The notes under the pieces were generated by a model, which ran no database searches, was not told the DNA's origin, and saw only the letters and a program-made list of their open reading frames with translations. This document shows positions 12,796 to 63,193 of a DNA stretch of 64,000 nt, one piece after another. The DNA is from Thunnus maccoyii (lineage: Eukaryota; Chordata; Actinopteri; Scombriformes; Scombridae). Position numbers and translations under genes: made by a program. Location: the NCBI RefSeq assembly GCF_910596095.1, contig NC_056543.1:23136542-23200541 (forward strand), given 5' to 3'. The stretch's first letter is position 1, and each line of letters begins with the position of its first letter.

Positions 12796-13480
12796 ACTGC
12801 CATTGACATTTTGTATTTCTAAGCTCACAGAAAGCAAATTAAACCCATTCAACTGATGCTGGTACAGTAACAGAAAACTACTTGATTAAAATCACTGCAG
12901 GAGCTCATCCTCATCCAAGTGTACTGAAAAATGTTGACAGGATTGTCAGGTCATACTTGATCTCGTTCATACTTCCAGTGAAGTGTGATATCATCATGTA
13001 AAAGTTTCTTGGTTGGTTGATGACATTTCAGTCTGTTGGAGAGTTGGATGCCAGCAACAATGATAAGGTAATGATAAGGTATGATAAGATAATGTAACAT
13101 CCAAGACACTGCTGAGTCATTTTTGCTGTAGTTACACCACGTGTAAAGATATCCATTCCAGCTTTAAATTGTTCCCCTCATGATGACTGCATTAACTGGT
13201 AGGCAAGAACAACAACTTTGACTGCACATCTCAGCCTTCCCTTCATCAGCTCATGCTGTACAATTTATGTCAGTGAAATTATCTCCCACAAGCAAGGCTG
13301 TATTACCAACCAGACAAAGTGGGCAAATGTCCCTGAACCGGGCTTCATACTGTACCTCTATGGCAAAGGGTTTGTGCTAATTTAGCTGAAAGTTTGTTTT
13401 GTGAATATACAGCACAAACCACAACATCTGACATGGTTAAGGCTTTAAGGTGGGGACTTCATTATCTCAGTTTTGTTTTG

Positions 13481-13894
13481 TACACACTAAAAATCACTTC
13501 TTGTACTCAGTTTGGATCAATATAGCACCAACACAACATTGGTTTAACTTTCCCCAGTAGTAATGTGATATTTTGACCCAGTGTTGCACACAACAAACTG
13601 TAGCTAAAAACGGCCACAGATTTATTGTTTCTTGTACAAAATGATGTTTATATGACATTCAAAAGACACGCAAGTTATTAACAGTGAATAACAAACTGTG
13701 ACATGCATGTTTAAAAAGAGCAGAGTAGTTATAAAGATTTAGTAACACAACAGTAAAATAAAAAGTAACACTTATACTGGGTCAAAACAACACCTTATCT
13801 TGAGTGGCTGTCTGGGTGACATTTACCCAGTGTTGTGTTAATGCTGTAGTGATCCAAACTGGGTAAAATTTAACCCACTGATTTTTAATGTGTA
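13481..13894. mobile_element. Palindromic TA-flanked MITE (Tc1/mariner-like target)
   Basis: Two arms of about 75-80 bases are imperfect inverted copies. The left arm starts ACACACTAAAAATCA and carries CAGTTTGGATCA and CACAACA; the right arm, read backwards, starts ACACATTAAAAATCA and carries CAGTTTGGATCA and CACAACA. The ends are bounded by TA on both sides, consistent with a TA target duplication. There is no transposase frame inside, so it is non-autonomous. It sits between col8a1 and jagn1. The inverted repeat is seen directly; the superfamily is inferred from the TA. Confidence 0.8.
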
Positions 13895-14160
13895 TATTCC
13901 TACAGTTTCCTAGTGTGTTTAATAAAATTATCCAGCAAATCAGAGGCTGTGTTAAACAGCCTTAATTAATTAATCCGTCCATTCAATAAATCAAGACAAC
14001 AAAGTTTAAATCATTAAATGGCTTCTAGGGAACATTAAGCAGTCCTTTCAGTCTGTAGTTCTCGTTTTACATCATAACTGACTGGGCGTCAGGATCTCAG
14101 CTGTGTGCTGTGAGGAGAGGTGCTGATGCTGCGGTGGGAGGTCTTTAAAACAGAGATCAT

Positions 14161-14170
14161 GCGCATGCGC
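14161..14170. promoter_or_regulatory. jagn1: NRF1-type site in the jagn1 promoter
   Basis: The palindrome GCGCATGCGC is a perfect NRF1 core motif. It lies about 860 bases upstream of the jagn1 ATG and just before the predicted non-coding first exon. It is one of the few CpG-rich spots in this AT-rich stretch, fitting a TATA-less housekeeping promoter. Binding is inferred from the motif only. Confidence 0.6.
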
Positions 14171-14257
14171 ACAGCTCTTTGCAACATTCATTCATCTCAT
14201 CTTTTGTTAAAGCAATTTCAAACAACGAGCTTGACAAGAAACACGGAAATACGCATT
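14171..14257 (+). other. jagn1: Tentative non-coding exon 1 of jagn1
   Basis: The jagn1 start exon begins at a splice acceptor (CACCAATAG, ends 15023), so an upstream non-coding exon is required. The best donor is CGCATT|GTAAGTAAG at 14257/14258, just downstream of the NRF1-type motif. The left boundary is a guess. A second possible donor (AAAAGGTAAT, near 14370) exists. Confidence 0.4.
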
Positions 14258-14628
14258 GTAAGTAAGCATTGTTAGCGAGCTAAATGTAAATCTGGAGATG
14301 TAACACTCCACTGTTAATGATGATAATGAAACGGCGTTAACCTACTTTATAGGCTCGTACGTATGTGTCAAAAGGTAATGCTGAATTAGGTTAGCTAGCA
14401 GCAGCAGCAGCTAATTAACGCTAGGCTGCTATACAGCCCAACTAATCTGTATTAAATTAGTCCTTTTCAAATCCAGTAGCTGTTATCGCTTTTATATAAA
14501 AAAGTAGACATAATGGCTGATATCGTGTCAGGTTTTATTTGCTTGACTTTCTTTTCTCTTCCAATAGCATCATTTGATAGCAGTCAAATTGAGAGATGAG
14601 CAGGTTAAAATATCAGCTGCTGTGTGTC

Positions 14629-14973
14629 TAGAACTGAAACAAATATTGGATTAATCTATCAGTCGACTGACAGATAATTGATTGGCAACAGTTTTGGTAA
14701 TCAAATGCTAAAAATGCCAAATATTACATAGGCCTAGTTCCAGCTAGTAAGGATTTGCCTCTTTCTTTTGTCTTATGTGAAAGTTAATGAAGCATCTTTC
14801 AATATCTGTAATATTTTTGGATTGTTCATTTGTCCGTCAAACAAGCAATTTGTAGACATCATGGTGGTTCTCAGGAAATTATAATGACCATTATTTTGTA
14901 CTATTTGACATTTTACAGAACAAATGATTACTTGATTATTTGATTATTAAAATAAATGTTAGTTGCAGTCCTA
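14629..14973. mobile_element. Decayed hAT-like element of the GGGCTGCAACTAA type
   Basis: The right end, read in reverse complement, is CTAGGACTGCAACTAAC, matching the terminus of a very common fish hAT-like MITE. The left end CTAGAACTGAAACAAATA is a mutated copy. The interior carries the AT-rich GATTAATC/TGATTATT steps usual for this family. It lies in the first intron of jagn1. Target duplications are too degraded to be sure of the exact ends. Confidence 0.6.
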
Positions 14974-15034
14974 GTTGTGTTAAGCTTTTCTGCTGGAATA
15001 CAATTTGTTTTGTGCACCAATAGGTTTTCTCAAC

Positions 15035-15693
15035 ATGACATCACGCGTTGGCCCCAGAGCTGTTGGCACCAATGGAAGTGACTTTAAACACAGAGAGAAG
15101 GTGGCCCCACATTACCAGATGAGGCAAGTAACTCTATGTTTGATATCAAACTTTTGATATGAATGTTATCTCTGAATAGCTACAATGTCTTCAAGAATCT
15201 CTGACTCTCTGTCCGCTATTTGTTTTGCAGTGCTTCCTTGAAGTCAGAGGTGCGCAAGTTAAACATAGTCCATCTTCTGATCTGGCTCCTGGTGGCTGCA
15301 CAAGTGACTGTCAGCCACTTAAACCTGGTGTCACATGACACAGTGTCCATGCCGTACCAGTGGGAGTACCCCTACCTGCTCAGCATCCTCCCTCTGCTCT
15401 GTAGCAGCCTGTCACTTCCAAAGAACAATATCAGCTACCTGGTCATATCCATGATCAGTGCAGGGCTGTTTTCTGTGGCACCTCTTATTTATGGTGGAAT
15501 GGAGATGTTTCCTGTAGCACAGCAGCTCTACCGCCATGGGAAGGCCTACCGTTTCATTTTTGGCTTCTCTGCAGTGACTGTTATGTACCTAGTCATGGTG
15601 GTTGCTGTACAAGTGCACGCATGGCAGTTATATTACATGAAAAAGCTTTTAGACTCGTGGTTCAACGCCACTCAGGAGAAGAAGAAGAAATAA
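15035..15693 (+). CDS. jagn1: Jagunal homolog 1, ER multipass membrane protein
   Basis: Jagunal proteins act in the endoplasmic reticulum in membrane organisation and vesicle traffic; human JAGN1 is needed for neutrophil function. Coding joins 15035-15123 and 15231-15693 and gives 183 residues, the human length. Landmarks are the N-terminal [16 protein letters not shown], the conserved [26 protein letters not shown] and [12 protein letters not shown] blocks, and about four hydrophobic segments (near 41-60, 76-92, 97-119, 145-166). The C terminus is EKKKK, matching a KKXX COPI retrieval signal. The single coding intron is GC-AG: ATGAG|GCAAGT at 15124, acceptor TGTTTTGCAG ending at 15230; no GT donor nearby keeps both frame and homology. 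ATG 15035 starts the conserved N terminus. Fish may have two jagn1 copies; I cannot assign one. Confidence 0.95.
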
Positions 15694-15946
15694 TGGCGGA
15701 AAGAAAGCTGTGACTGGGCAAAACTGTGTTTTTATCTTAATTTATACATGATTAATGAGTCTTATTTGTGTTTAGTTATTCAGTCACCATTCATCATGGA
15801 AAATCATACCTTAGCAACTAGTGCTCTCTGTAAAATAGAGGAAGATTTCAAATTCATCCAGGAATCTGGAGTTGTTGTTTTTACACATGTAAAACTGATG
15901 ATAAATGTCTAGCTCACACAATCAGGAGTGGCATTAAAGCATCATC

Positions 15947-15952
15947 AATAAA
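15947..15952 (+). terminator. jagn1: Poly(A) signal of jagn1
   Basis: AATAAA about 250 bases after the stop codon, followed by a CA- and T-containing downstream stretch. This gives a compact 3' UTR ending near 15970. Confidence 0.65.
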
Positions 15953-16261
15953 CACAGCATTCAACCACCTCACACCCTGTTCAACACAGAGTCTGGACTT
16001 CTGCTTTTTTCCTCACAGAGAAAGAGGTCATTTAGGACCAGGACATTGTTGTCATCTCTCTAAAAATGTCGCCATGATTGAACCGATGTAGAGGTGTTCA
16101 TACTTATGGAACAGTGACAGCATGAACTGTTCCAACACATATATTTTGCTTAATGTATTTATTAAAGGAAGCAGGTTTGCCTCTGCTGCAGATATGCTGA
16201 TGTAGTGTCCTTCATTGTTAAGTCTACCTTGGACATTATTTTTTTCAAAATGCACCTAAGA

Positions 16262-16609
16262 CAGTGGTTCCCAACCTGGGGGCCATTGGATTAATCAAAG
16301 GGGTTGCAAGATGATAGGACAGAATAGTGCAACAGAAAAAAACAGATTTATGACACAGAATTTTCTCTTTTTACTTCAAGCTTCATCAAACCTTTGCTTT
16401 ACTTATTGTAAATTACTGTATTTTATCTCCTTAAGCCTCTAAACGTTATTAAAACTTTTGTTTAACTGGTAGACGTCACAACATGTGACAAGGGGTGCCA
16501 GGCATACACTTTGCTTTATTTTAAGGGGTGTGAATGAATGAATGAATGAATTTATTTGATGATTTAAAAACCAAAAAGGGACACAAGCCAAAAAGGTTGG
16601 GGATCACTG
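16262..16609. mobile_element. Non-autonomous hAT element with 8-bp target duplication
   Basis: The terminal inverted repeats are CAGTGGTTCCCAACCT on the left and, inverted, CAGTGATCCCCAACCT on the right, the well-known hAT-like ends of fish genomes. The flanking octamers ACCTAAGA (16254-16261) and ATCTAAGC (16610-16617) match at 6 of 8 positions, as expected for an aged 8-bp duplication. A small (AATG)n run lies inside near 16530. There is no transposase. It sits between jagn1 and tfg. Confidence 0.85.
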
Positions 16610-16799
16610 ATCTAAGCCAAGGTGGTAATCACAGTAACTACGTGTATTGTTATGTTTTCAGGTATTCTCCTTCAGGATCAGAAAGCCAAAATGATATATT
16701 TGTGTGTATGACTAAAATAATGCATTGTGGACGGAATAAAAAATACATTTTTTCTCTTGAACTTGTTTGAGATTGATGTTTAATCATCTTTACTCTTTG

Positions 16800-16996
16800 G
16801 TGAGTAAATCACAGCGCACTTTGTACCGGATTGTCTGCGGCTGCGCGCAGTAAATGCCACGTACTGGGTGACGTTGACAGCCGAGAGGACACTTCCTGAT
16901 GCTGGCAGCCGGGTCTAGCTAGGCTAACTAACAGATTTCATTTTCACAGTTTGGGGAAACCTGTGAAATACAGCGTGGTCAAGTCGTCAGATACAG
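16800..16996 (+). promoter_or_regulatory. tfg: tfg promoter region and non-coding exon 1
   Basis: A short CpG-containing stretch (CGGCTGCGCGCAG, GTGACGTTGACAG, CACTTCCTG) precedes a good donor, ATACAG|GTGAGA at 16996/16997, which would close the 5' UTR exon of tfg. The ETS-like CTTCCTG and CRE-like GTGACGT are seen as motifs only. The transcription start probably lies near 16850-16920. No coding sequence is present here. Confidence 0.55.
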
Positions 16997-30811
<13,815 letters not shown>

Positions 30812-31645
30812 AAGAGGATAGTGGATGATCCTCACACACACCCAAACCCCCCAACCCTCTATGTGGCTCCAACTGTTTGGACTGGATGCAGGAAACATGC
30901 TTTACTGCTCTGCATCTCCCCTCCTACAAATATCAAGTCCAAATATGAAACAAGCAAACCCCCCCCCCCCCAAGTCTGATGGTTAGTGTTTGTATGCTGT
31001 CTCTCCAACACACCACTCTGTTCCGGCCTCGGCGTATGTACCTTGTGTTTTTTTTTTTTTTTTTTTCTGTCATCTCCTGTCACCACCACCGTCTGCCCTC
31101 ATGTATCCGTCTTTGTAAAAATGTAACCAGTCTGTATGCACACATCTGGAAGACCAAAACAGGCTGTCTCACAAACTCTTGTTTGTTGTTCTTTTCATGG
31201 TAACACTTCATTTTGCGAGTGAGATCAGCATCCTCGTACTGCATCTGCGTCATACGCCTCAACCATCTATGTTTGGTTTACTGGATGCATTTATAAGACA
31301 CTACCTAAATGAAATGTTACCCCTTGATGTTATGTTATGTCTGTTTGCTTTGTTTTTTCTTTATTTGATCAATTTCACCACCATGTCGGTATTAATGATT
31401 TGTCAATGAAACTGCCCCATGTTGGGAACACTAGCTAAGTGATGGCTTATGGGAGTTGTAGATCCCAGTGTCATGAAAAAAAGGTTTTCTTTGTTTAGCT
31501 CGTTCTATCACCTCCAGTAAAACTTGCTATTGCTCTGTCTTTCTCTTTCTCTTATCACTGGTTTTTACTAAAAATCAAAGCAAATTCCACCTTCAAGTGA
31601 GATTAGTTGTTTATGTATAAACTGTAACATTTTTTTCTTGAACCT

Positions 31646-31651
31646 AATAAA
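31646..31651 (+). terminator. tfg: Poly(A) signal of tfg
   Basis: AATAAA about 835 bases after the stop, followed by a T/G-rich downstream element (GTTTGTTTTTTAC). The 3' UTR in between holds a C run (about 30959-30971) and an 18-base T run (about 31049-31066). Confidence 0.7.
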
Positions 31652-32202
31652 TGATTGAGACCCAGATGGAGTTTGTTTTTTACTTTTTGTTTTGATACTG
31701 TGTTGCTCTTGGCACTGTCAGCTTGCCGTCTTTCTCTTAACACTCACACACTGTTTGTGGTTTCTGAGTTCATGTCTGTTAAGTTTGGCTTCTCCTTTCT
31801 CCTTCTTCCCCAACCGGATATGGAAAACTGTGGTAATGCTGGTGTCCCTACTTTGTTTTCCTGTCTGAGGGTTGTGGTTGGCTGAGACATGTGGCTGGTC
31901 TTTCATGTCAAACTGTCTAACTGAGTGAGGGCAATTGAGCACAAAGGGTTTATTAAGGATAATTTAGAGAAGTTATCGAATACCCTCATTGTAATCAGTG
32001 CCAAGCTGAAATCACTTTTTAGATGGGTTTGACCACTGTACTGTAAGTGGTCAGTGATATTGATAGCACAGTTAGGGGTTTATTATATAGGTTTAATGTC
32101 TACCACTGGAGTTAAATTCTGTATTACATACTTACCATTACATGCACTCTGTTTCAGACTCGGATCAGAATTTGAGCACAAAAATACAGTGCTAGTGCAT
32201 CA

Positions 32203-32656
32203 TAAAAAAGAAGTTTGACAATTTGGAAAATATGCTTATTCGCTTGCTTGCAGAGAATTAATAAGATTGACACCCCTCATGTGTCTGTATGCTTAGTATG
32301 AAGCTATCTTCAGCAGCCAGGATAACTTTGCTTAGCATAAAGACTGGACATGTGGAAGTTGCTACCCTGACCTGACAACTAATTAACATGTAACAGGTGT
32401 AAAAATAATAATTAGCCATTTTACAAGGGTTAAGAAATAGTTTGTACTATTAAACAAACAAGATAAAATGTATTAATGAGTTTAGAGGTGCTGGTAGGCT
32501 AGCAGCAGTTTCCCCATGTTTCCAGTCTCTGTGCTAAGTTAAGTTAGCTTCATATTTACTGCAAACACATGAGAGTGGTACCAAAATGTAATGAAACTCA
32601 TGGCAATAAAGGAAACAAGGGTATTACCCAAAATGTTGAACTTTTCCTTTAAATGT
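32203..32656. mobile_element. Long fold-back MITE between tfg and abi3bp
   Basis: Two arms of roughly 150 bases are imperfect inverted copies. The left arm has GAAGTTTGACAATTTGG ... CTCATGTGTCTG ... TATGAAGCT ... AGACTGGA. The right arm, inverted, has AAAGTTCAACATTTTGGG ... CTCATGTGTTTG ... TATGAAGCT ... AGACTGGA. The right end is TCCTTTAA; the left end has lost the matching TTAA. This is one of the commonest fold-back elements of spiny-rayed fish as I recall it. It lies in the short gap between the converging 3' ends of tfg and abi3bp. Confidence 0.8.
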
Positions 32657-32706
32657 AAGGCATTGAAGTCAGATGGAAATGGATATCGGTAAATATAAAA
32701 ACAAGA

Positions 32707-32861
32707 TTTATTGCTGAACATCGTCTACATGGTACATCAAAAACAACCGCAGTCATATAACAGATGTGGAAAAAACTTTGTTTCTCTAAAGTTTTATGTA
32801 CATTTTGCATGTTTGAACAGAAACACATAAATTATCATTTCACAATGAAGCGCAGTTTATT
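32707..32861 (-). terminator. abi3bp: Candidate poly(A) signals of abi3bp
   Basis: On the minus strand, AATAAA occurs at 32861-32856 and 32712-32707 (TTTATT on plus). Using them gives a 3' UTR of about 0.85-1.0 kb after the stop at 33723. The outermost signal is about 50 bases from the fold-back element, so read-through transcripts would include it. Confidence 0.5.
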
Positions 32862-33722
32862 GTTTTTAATATATATTTTATTCTTTTATAAAATACCAGA
32901 AAAGATTGCATGGGCATTAAAAAATACAAGTCTTCTGTTTCCAAGTTATCCCATAGAACCTCTGGGCTCAAGTTTTGGCTTTTTCACAATAGATCAACAA
33001 TTTGGCTGAAGCTGTTACATCCATGACATGATATTCAAACTTGAAAACTATCATCTGTGATCCCTGGTACACATACTGTATTTCACACCATATACATATA
33101 TGAACAAAAGTTTAATACTGTGCAAACTGTAACTGCTAATAATCTCATAGGGCCAGTAGAAGGTAAATTCTGCATGTCTGTGTGTACTTGTGTTCTTGTA
33201 TTTTACAACATCCAAATGTACAATCAATATATGATTGGTACTTCATTTCTGTATACAAATGAACAATCTATGTGTGTGTTCATAGCCATGCAAGTATTGG
33301 GAAGTACTTTTACTTTCTCTTCTAAAAGCCCGAGCACACACAAGATATTCAATAACAATCCCTTGATAAATAATATCATACAAGTTATTACATTTTGGGA
33401 GCCAGCTTCCCAACATTTTCTCTGTTATTACTGTATATTCAACGTTTTGGTTCACTCAAACTCCTGCATTCTTTCATCCATTGTGACATGTTTGATAAAT
33501 AGAGAAATTAAGACAAATGTTACACCCCATAGAGTTGTGTGACACCTATTAGTCCTGTACAGGTTCATACCTGGGAGTTCAAACAGAGAGACCCATCTAC
33601 AGTGTCCATGGTAACATGAAAGAGAGGCCCACTCCCCCTTGGGCCAAGTCAGGCGTCTTTGGTACTCCTCTTCTTCCTCACCACCAAGGAAGTCACCCTT
33701 CCTGGACAGCCCTGTGGAGGGC

Positions 33723-59074
<25,352 letters not shown>

Positions 59075-59350
59075 GACTGCTGTGGTCGACTGTGAGTCTC
59101 AGGTGTAACAGCTCAGAGATCTCTCAACACGGTTGCTCAGTGGTACCTTGCTGACTGAATAAATCTTTTGTAACAGGTTGAGTGTTATGTGTGCTGCAGC
59201 TGCAGGACTCTGCAGTGGCTGGACTACTTCTCTGAGCTGGTGGCTCTCAGGACTAGTGCAGCTCACTGGACTGGACTTCTGGATGCAGCAGGCTGCTCCT
59301 GCACCATCTATACCTCTATAATGGAGGGAGGGGACAGAAGGAGGCGCACA
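59075..59350 (-). promoter_or_regulatory. abi3bp: abi3bp 5' UTR and probable proximal promoter
   Basis: Upstream of the start codon (higher coordinates on the minus strand). The G/C-balanced stretch 59100-59330 contains several CAGCTG/CTGCAG-type E-box-like palindromes and is followed by a pyrimidine-rich tract (plus strand, 59340-59520). No convincing TATA or initiator fixes the transcription start; the assignment rests on position only. Confidence 0.35.
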
Positions 59351-59392
59351 AACCCACTCTCCTTACCCTCCCCCCATCTCTCCTTTTCTTTC

Positions 59393-59414
59393 ACTCTCTC
59401 TCTCTCTCTCTCTC
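59393..59414 (+). repeat. (TC)n microsatellite in a pyrimidine tract
   Basis: A pure TC run embedded in about 150 bases of C/T-rich sequence just upstream of abi3bp. On the abi3bp strand it reads as GA repeats. Confidence 0.92.
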
Positions 59415-60648
59415 AACACTCTCTTTCTCTGGAAAAGGAGTGTATGTTTTTTCTCCAACCTTCCCGCCCTTCTCTGTCTCTTTTCTTTTCTCTTCTCTTT
59501 TTTTCCTCGCTCAGTCTGGTGTGTCCACACCAATCCTGCTTTCCATCTGCAGAGGCCTTTGACACTTTCTTATTGGTTTTATTCCTTTTCTTAGCTTTCC
59601 TTGCACTGAGTATGTTTATATGCACACAAATATCCTTGTTAATATTTGGAATATGAAGGTAGCATGGCATTTAAGAAACCTGGTTATTTATAGCCATGTA
59701 CATGTATTAGTACCACCCACACACAGACAAGAACATTCATTGCCAACATTTTTTTTTATGTCAAATTAAAAATCTTTATATGGCAACTACGGTATGCTTA
59801 ATGTAAGGGAAATTGGTTATTGTGATTATGGTGACAAACAATGGTTATGGTATAGATTTATGCAACTGAAGCACTTTTTTAAGGTAAGGGAAATATAGTT
59901 ACTACTAGTGAAATCCTGGTCTCCTGCATGAAAATTAGCCATGGTACATGATTCCCCACTCTGATTTCACACCCTTGCTTTGAGCCTCTCTACAGATGCC
60001 ACACTACTCTCCACTTTGACATTGGATAAAGATTGTGAGGTGCAGAATTGTCCAAAAAGGACATAATTCCTACTGTAGGGTGCTGTGTTGCTGTGCCCAG
60101 GTGTGTGTGTGGGTGAGTTACAGTTGTGGATGACCCAACATTAGTTTCTGGCTGGCTGGACTTTGATGTACTTCCCAGTCTTTTGGATCAGGCTTCTCAC
60201 TCTGATCGCCAGCGATAAAAAACAAGAGTGACAACGCAGTTCATCCTGCGCATCACCAGTGTGAGGCTTTCACTTCACTTTGCTTTATTGGCATGACAGA
60301 TTTTCCCTTTTCATTTCAGCACGATCATCACATTGTTTATCACTGACTGTCAACCACATAACTCATACTTTGAGGACGCACCTGCAAACATTGCAGACAG
60401 AGATCAGAAATCTGGATAAAGTGTTTACATACCACAGTATCCTGGAGCACTCCAGCTCTTATATTAGGGTTTCTCAAATCCAGAATAAGATCGTGTATCC
60501 TTAGACTCCATAACGAATAAGGGGGACTTTATAAAGTGCAAACAAAGAGTAAGAATACAGATGCAAGAAGACATCCACAACTTCCAGGTGCCCAGGTTCC
60601 AATATGCACTGTTAAAACAAAGACTCCTGGACCTGGAAAGCAGATAGA

Positions 60649-60650
<2 letters not shown>

Positions 60651-60688
<38 letters not shown>
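60651..60688 (+). repeat. (CA)n microsatellite
   Basis: A pure alternating CA run of about 38 bases in the DNA upstream of abi3bp. Cys/Val and His/Thr frames across it are artefacts. Confidence 0.97.
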
Positions 60689-61837
60689 GATTCAAGGATA
60701 CCGTTCACACAAAGGGGAAAGAGACATGAGGTGATAAACAAGGATGACGCAGACAACAGGCAATGTGATAAGTTATAATTTGATGTCATCACGTCTTCCA
60801 GGGTTCTGAAACCAGCATATGATGTTGCAACATGTGCAAACACATAACTGCGATACCAAAAAACTGATCAAGCCTAAGGCACTAGTGCACATGTTTACCA
60901 AGCCATAAAATAGGCTGTTAAACTTGAGAAGCCTAGCTTTTTGGTCCCAAGAGAGAGGTGGGGGTGGTGGGTCCCCGTAGTGTAAGAGGGCCTCCAGTTT
61001 TGGGTCCCCACAATATCACATAAACAAAGACACACATATACACAGATTGGAGTCTGGTGAAGTCGATGGATAATTGGAACAGTCATATAAGTCTTGTGCA
61101 TCCAAAAAGTTATGATTGTACTGGGTATGGCTGCCATTATATTCCACGAAAACAATGTCTCATCATACTATTTATAAATATATTCTCTGCCAATAGCAAA
61201 AAAAACACACTAGTCACGTGCACGACAGACCGTAACGTGCCACTTGCAGCCATGTGTCACACATTTAGACATGACTCTCTGGTGCATCACAAACACATGG
61301 CGACAGCATTGCATTAGGAACTTTCTTTGAGGTCAAAGTCATAAAGTATATCAAGGTTTACAAGCAATGACTTCAATTTTTGCGTCTGTTTGTGTGCAAT
61401 TGAGCGTGTCTTTCTTTCGAGCCTGGTTTAATGGTGGTCAGGCGAGACTCTCCACCAAAACTGGGCCTCAAGGACAAGAAGTGTGTGCATTTGTGCAAGG
61501 CCCACACATGTCTGCTTGCACGTGCATGTGTGTGTAACATCTCCACCCTCCAATGCAGTCGATTATATCCCACATGTCATCACACGAGACAGGAAATGAT
61601 GGCACGCACCAGAGGAGGTGTGTCTCCCAAGGAAGTCCCTAAACAGATTGTTTCAGTGGAACCCCAGCCTTCATTGTGCCAGAACCTATTAAATACAGAT
61701 GAATCATAGTCTGCACTCTGTGAAAATTATAGAAGAGTTTGTGGTGCAATCAGCCGGACCTGACCTGCTTTGCTGACTGGATTTGTTAGTCGGTGACGTT
61801 TTGTTAAAGATAATTGCATTTGTGATCCACCTTCTTG

Positions 61838-62044
61838 TTTTTTCACCATCCACAATTTGTTCCTTTCCATTTCATCTTCCGTCTCCTCTTCCTCCCCATC
61901 CTCTCTTCATCACTTCTTCTTCCTAATGTTCCCACTCTTCTTACTCATTATACTCCCTTTCACCACCACCCTCACTGTGTCTGCTCCTGTCATTTTCCTC
62001 CTCCCCCTCTACTATGCTCTCTCATCCCACTTTCTCTTCTTGTG
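61838..62044 (+). repeat. Long polypyrimidine tract
   Basis: About 200 bases are dominated by C and T (TCCTCTTCCTCCCC, TTCCTCCTCCCCCTCT) with scattered A. Such tracts can adopt triplex structure. A hydrophobic Phe/Leu/Ser-rich open frame over it is compositional. Confidence 0.75.
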
Positions 62045-62812
62045 GAATGTAATCTGGCTTGTATCAACAGAAGAATGTATCTATTAGATGCTCTAAGTGT
62101 TGGAACCAGTCATAATTGGCCTCTAACTCTCAAATTGATTGTGTTACCGGGAGTGACACCCTGAGGGGCCTTGGAATGGGGTCTTCCTCTCTCTCTCTCA
62201 GGCTTTTGAGCGATATCTTTGCTCGTCTCTTTTGTTGTTGCAGAGAGTGACAAGTTTAGTTGCCAAAACTCCACTTTAATTCCCCCTGTTTTTGTCTGGA
62301 TATTCTTCAAGCAAATGTATTCAAGTTTCTATGGCTCCTTCATGACAGATGCACAGTTCCTGAGCAGCCATGTCTGCCTGTACCTGCCTTTTTCTTTAGT
62401 CAGGTGATCCATTGCGTAGTCTGATAACTGTCAATGTCTAACACAAAAAAGGGTGAAAAGCTTACCCGTTTACTGTACACAACAAGAGGACATACGTTGC
62501 CCAAAAAAGTCATAGCTGAGATCAAAAACTCTTGCAGCTTTCTTGCATGGTTCTCAAGTTCTCAAATTAAAGACTATGTGTAAGATTTTGGAAATTTCTG
62601 ACTTTGGCAGAGAGCAGTGAATGCAAATAACCTCTCAAATCCAACGGAATCAACCACTACTCTGTGATTAATGGACTGAAAGCAACATTTTGCAACATTG
62701 TCTCCTTGTTCAGATATATGGTTAGTCCTGAGAGCTTTTTTGTGCTTAAAGTCCAAGTGAAATCACATTTAGTCATCCCTGTTTTCAGTCAAAAATAATG
62801 TCAATATGTTTT

Positions 62813-63193
62813 TTAAAGGACCAGTGTGTAAAATTTAATGGCATCTAGCAGAACAGAATAAAAATGGAATATAGCGTTCATAATTATGTTTTAAATAGTG
62901 TATAATCACCTGAAAATAAGAATCGTTGTGTTTTCGTTACTCTAGCATGAGCCCTTTATATCTACATAGGGAGCAGGTCCTTTTCCATGGAGCCCGCCAT
63001 GTTTCTACAGTAGCCCAGAAAAGACAAACCAAACATTGGGTCTAAAGAGGGCTTTTCATGTTTTTCGCAAGTTTTGCAGCCACCGTAGGTTCTCCTACAC
63101 ATTTGGAAGAGGAGGGTGAGGGAAGGGGTATTCAGTCGATTGCAATCTGCAACCTCACTGCTAGATGCCACTACTGACACATTGGTCCTTTAA
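62813..63193. mobile_element. TTAA-flanked MITE upstream of abi3bp
   Basis: The element is bounded by TTAA at 62813-62816 and 63190-63193. Inverted ends: left TTAAAGGACCAGTGTGT, right (inverted) TTAAAGGACCAATGTGT, continuing to a shared GGCATCTAGCAG, so the repeat spans about 40 bases. It is 381 bases with no coding capacity. I recall this family as abundant in spiny-rayed fish. The TTAA target suggests piggyBac-type mobilisation. Confidence 0.88.

Larger units (their letters stand above)
59351..62812. other. Upstream DNA without recognised genes
   Basis: No exon recognised. Contents: a pyrimidine tract with (TC)n at 59393-59414, a (CA)n microsatellite at 60651-60688 and a C/T-rich tract at about 61838-62044. 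A TTAAAG-type fragment near 62566 (TTAAAGACTATGTGTAAGAT) may be another decayed MITE end next to the intact one that follows. Confidence 0.5.

Noticed and set aside
33057-33542. 161-codon plus-strand open frame opposite the abi3bp 3' UTR
   Set aside because: Antisense to the 3' UTR, no domain, no promoter or poly(A) logic of its own.
59189-59656. 155-codon open frame upstream of abi3bp
   Set aside because: It runs through the pyrimidine tract, giving compositional Ser/Leu/Phe repeats; no homology.
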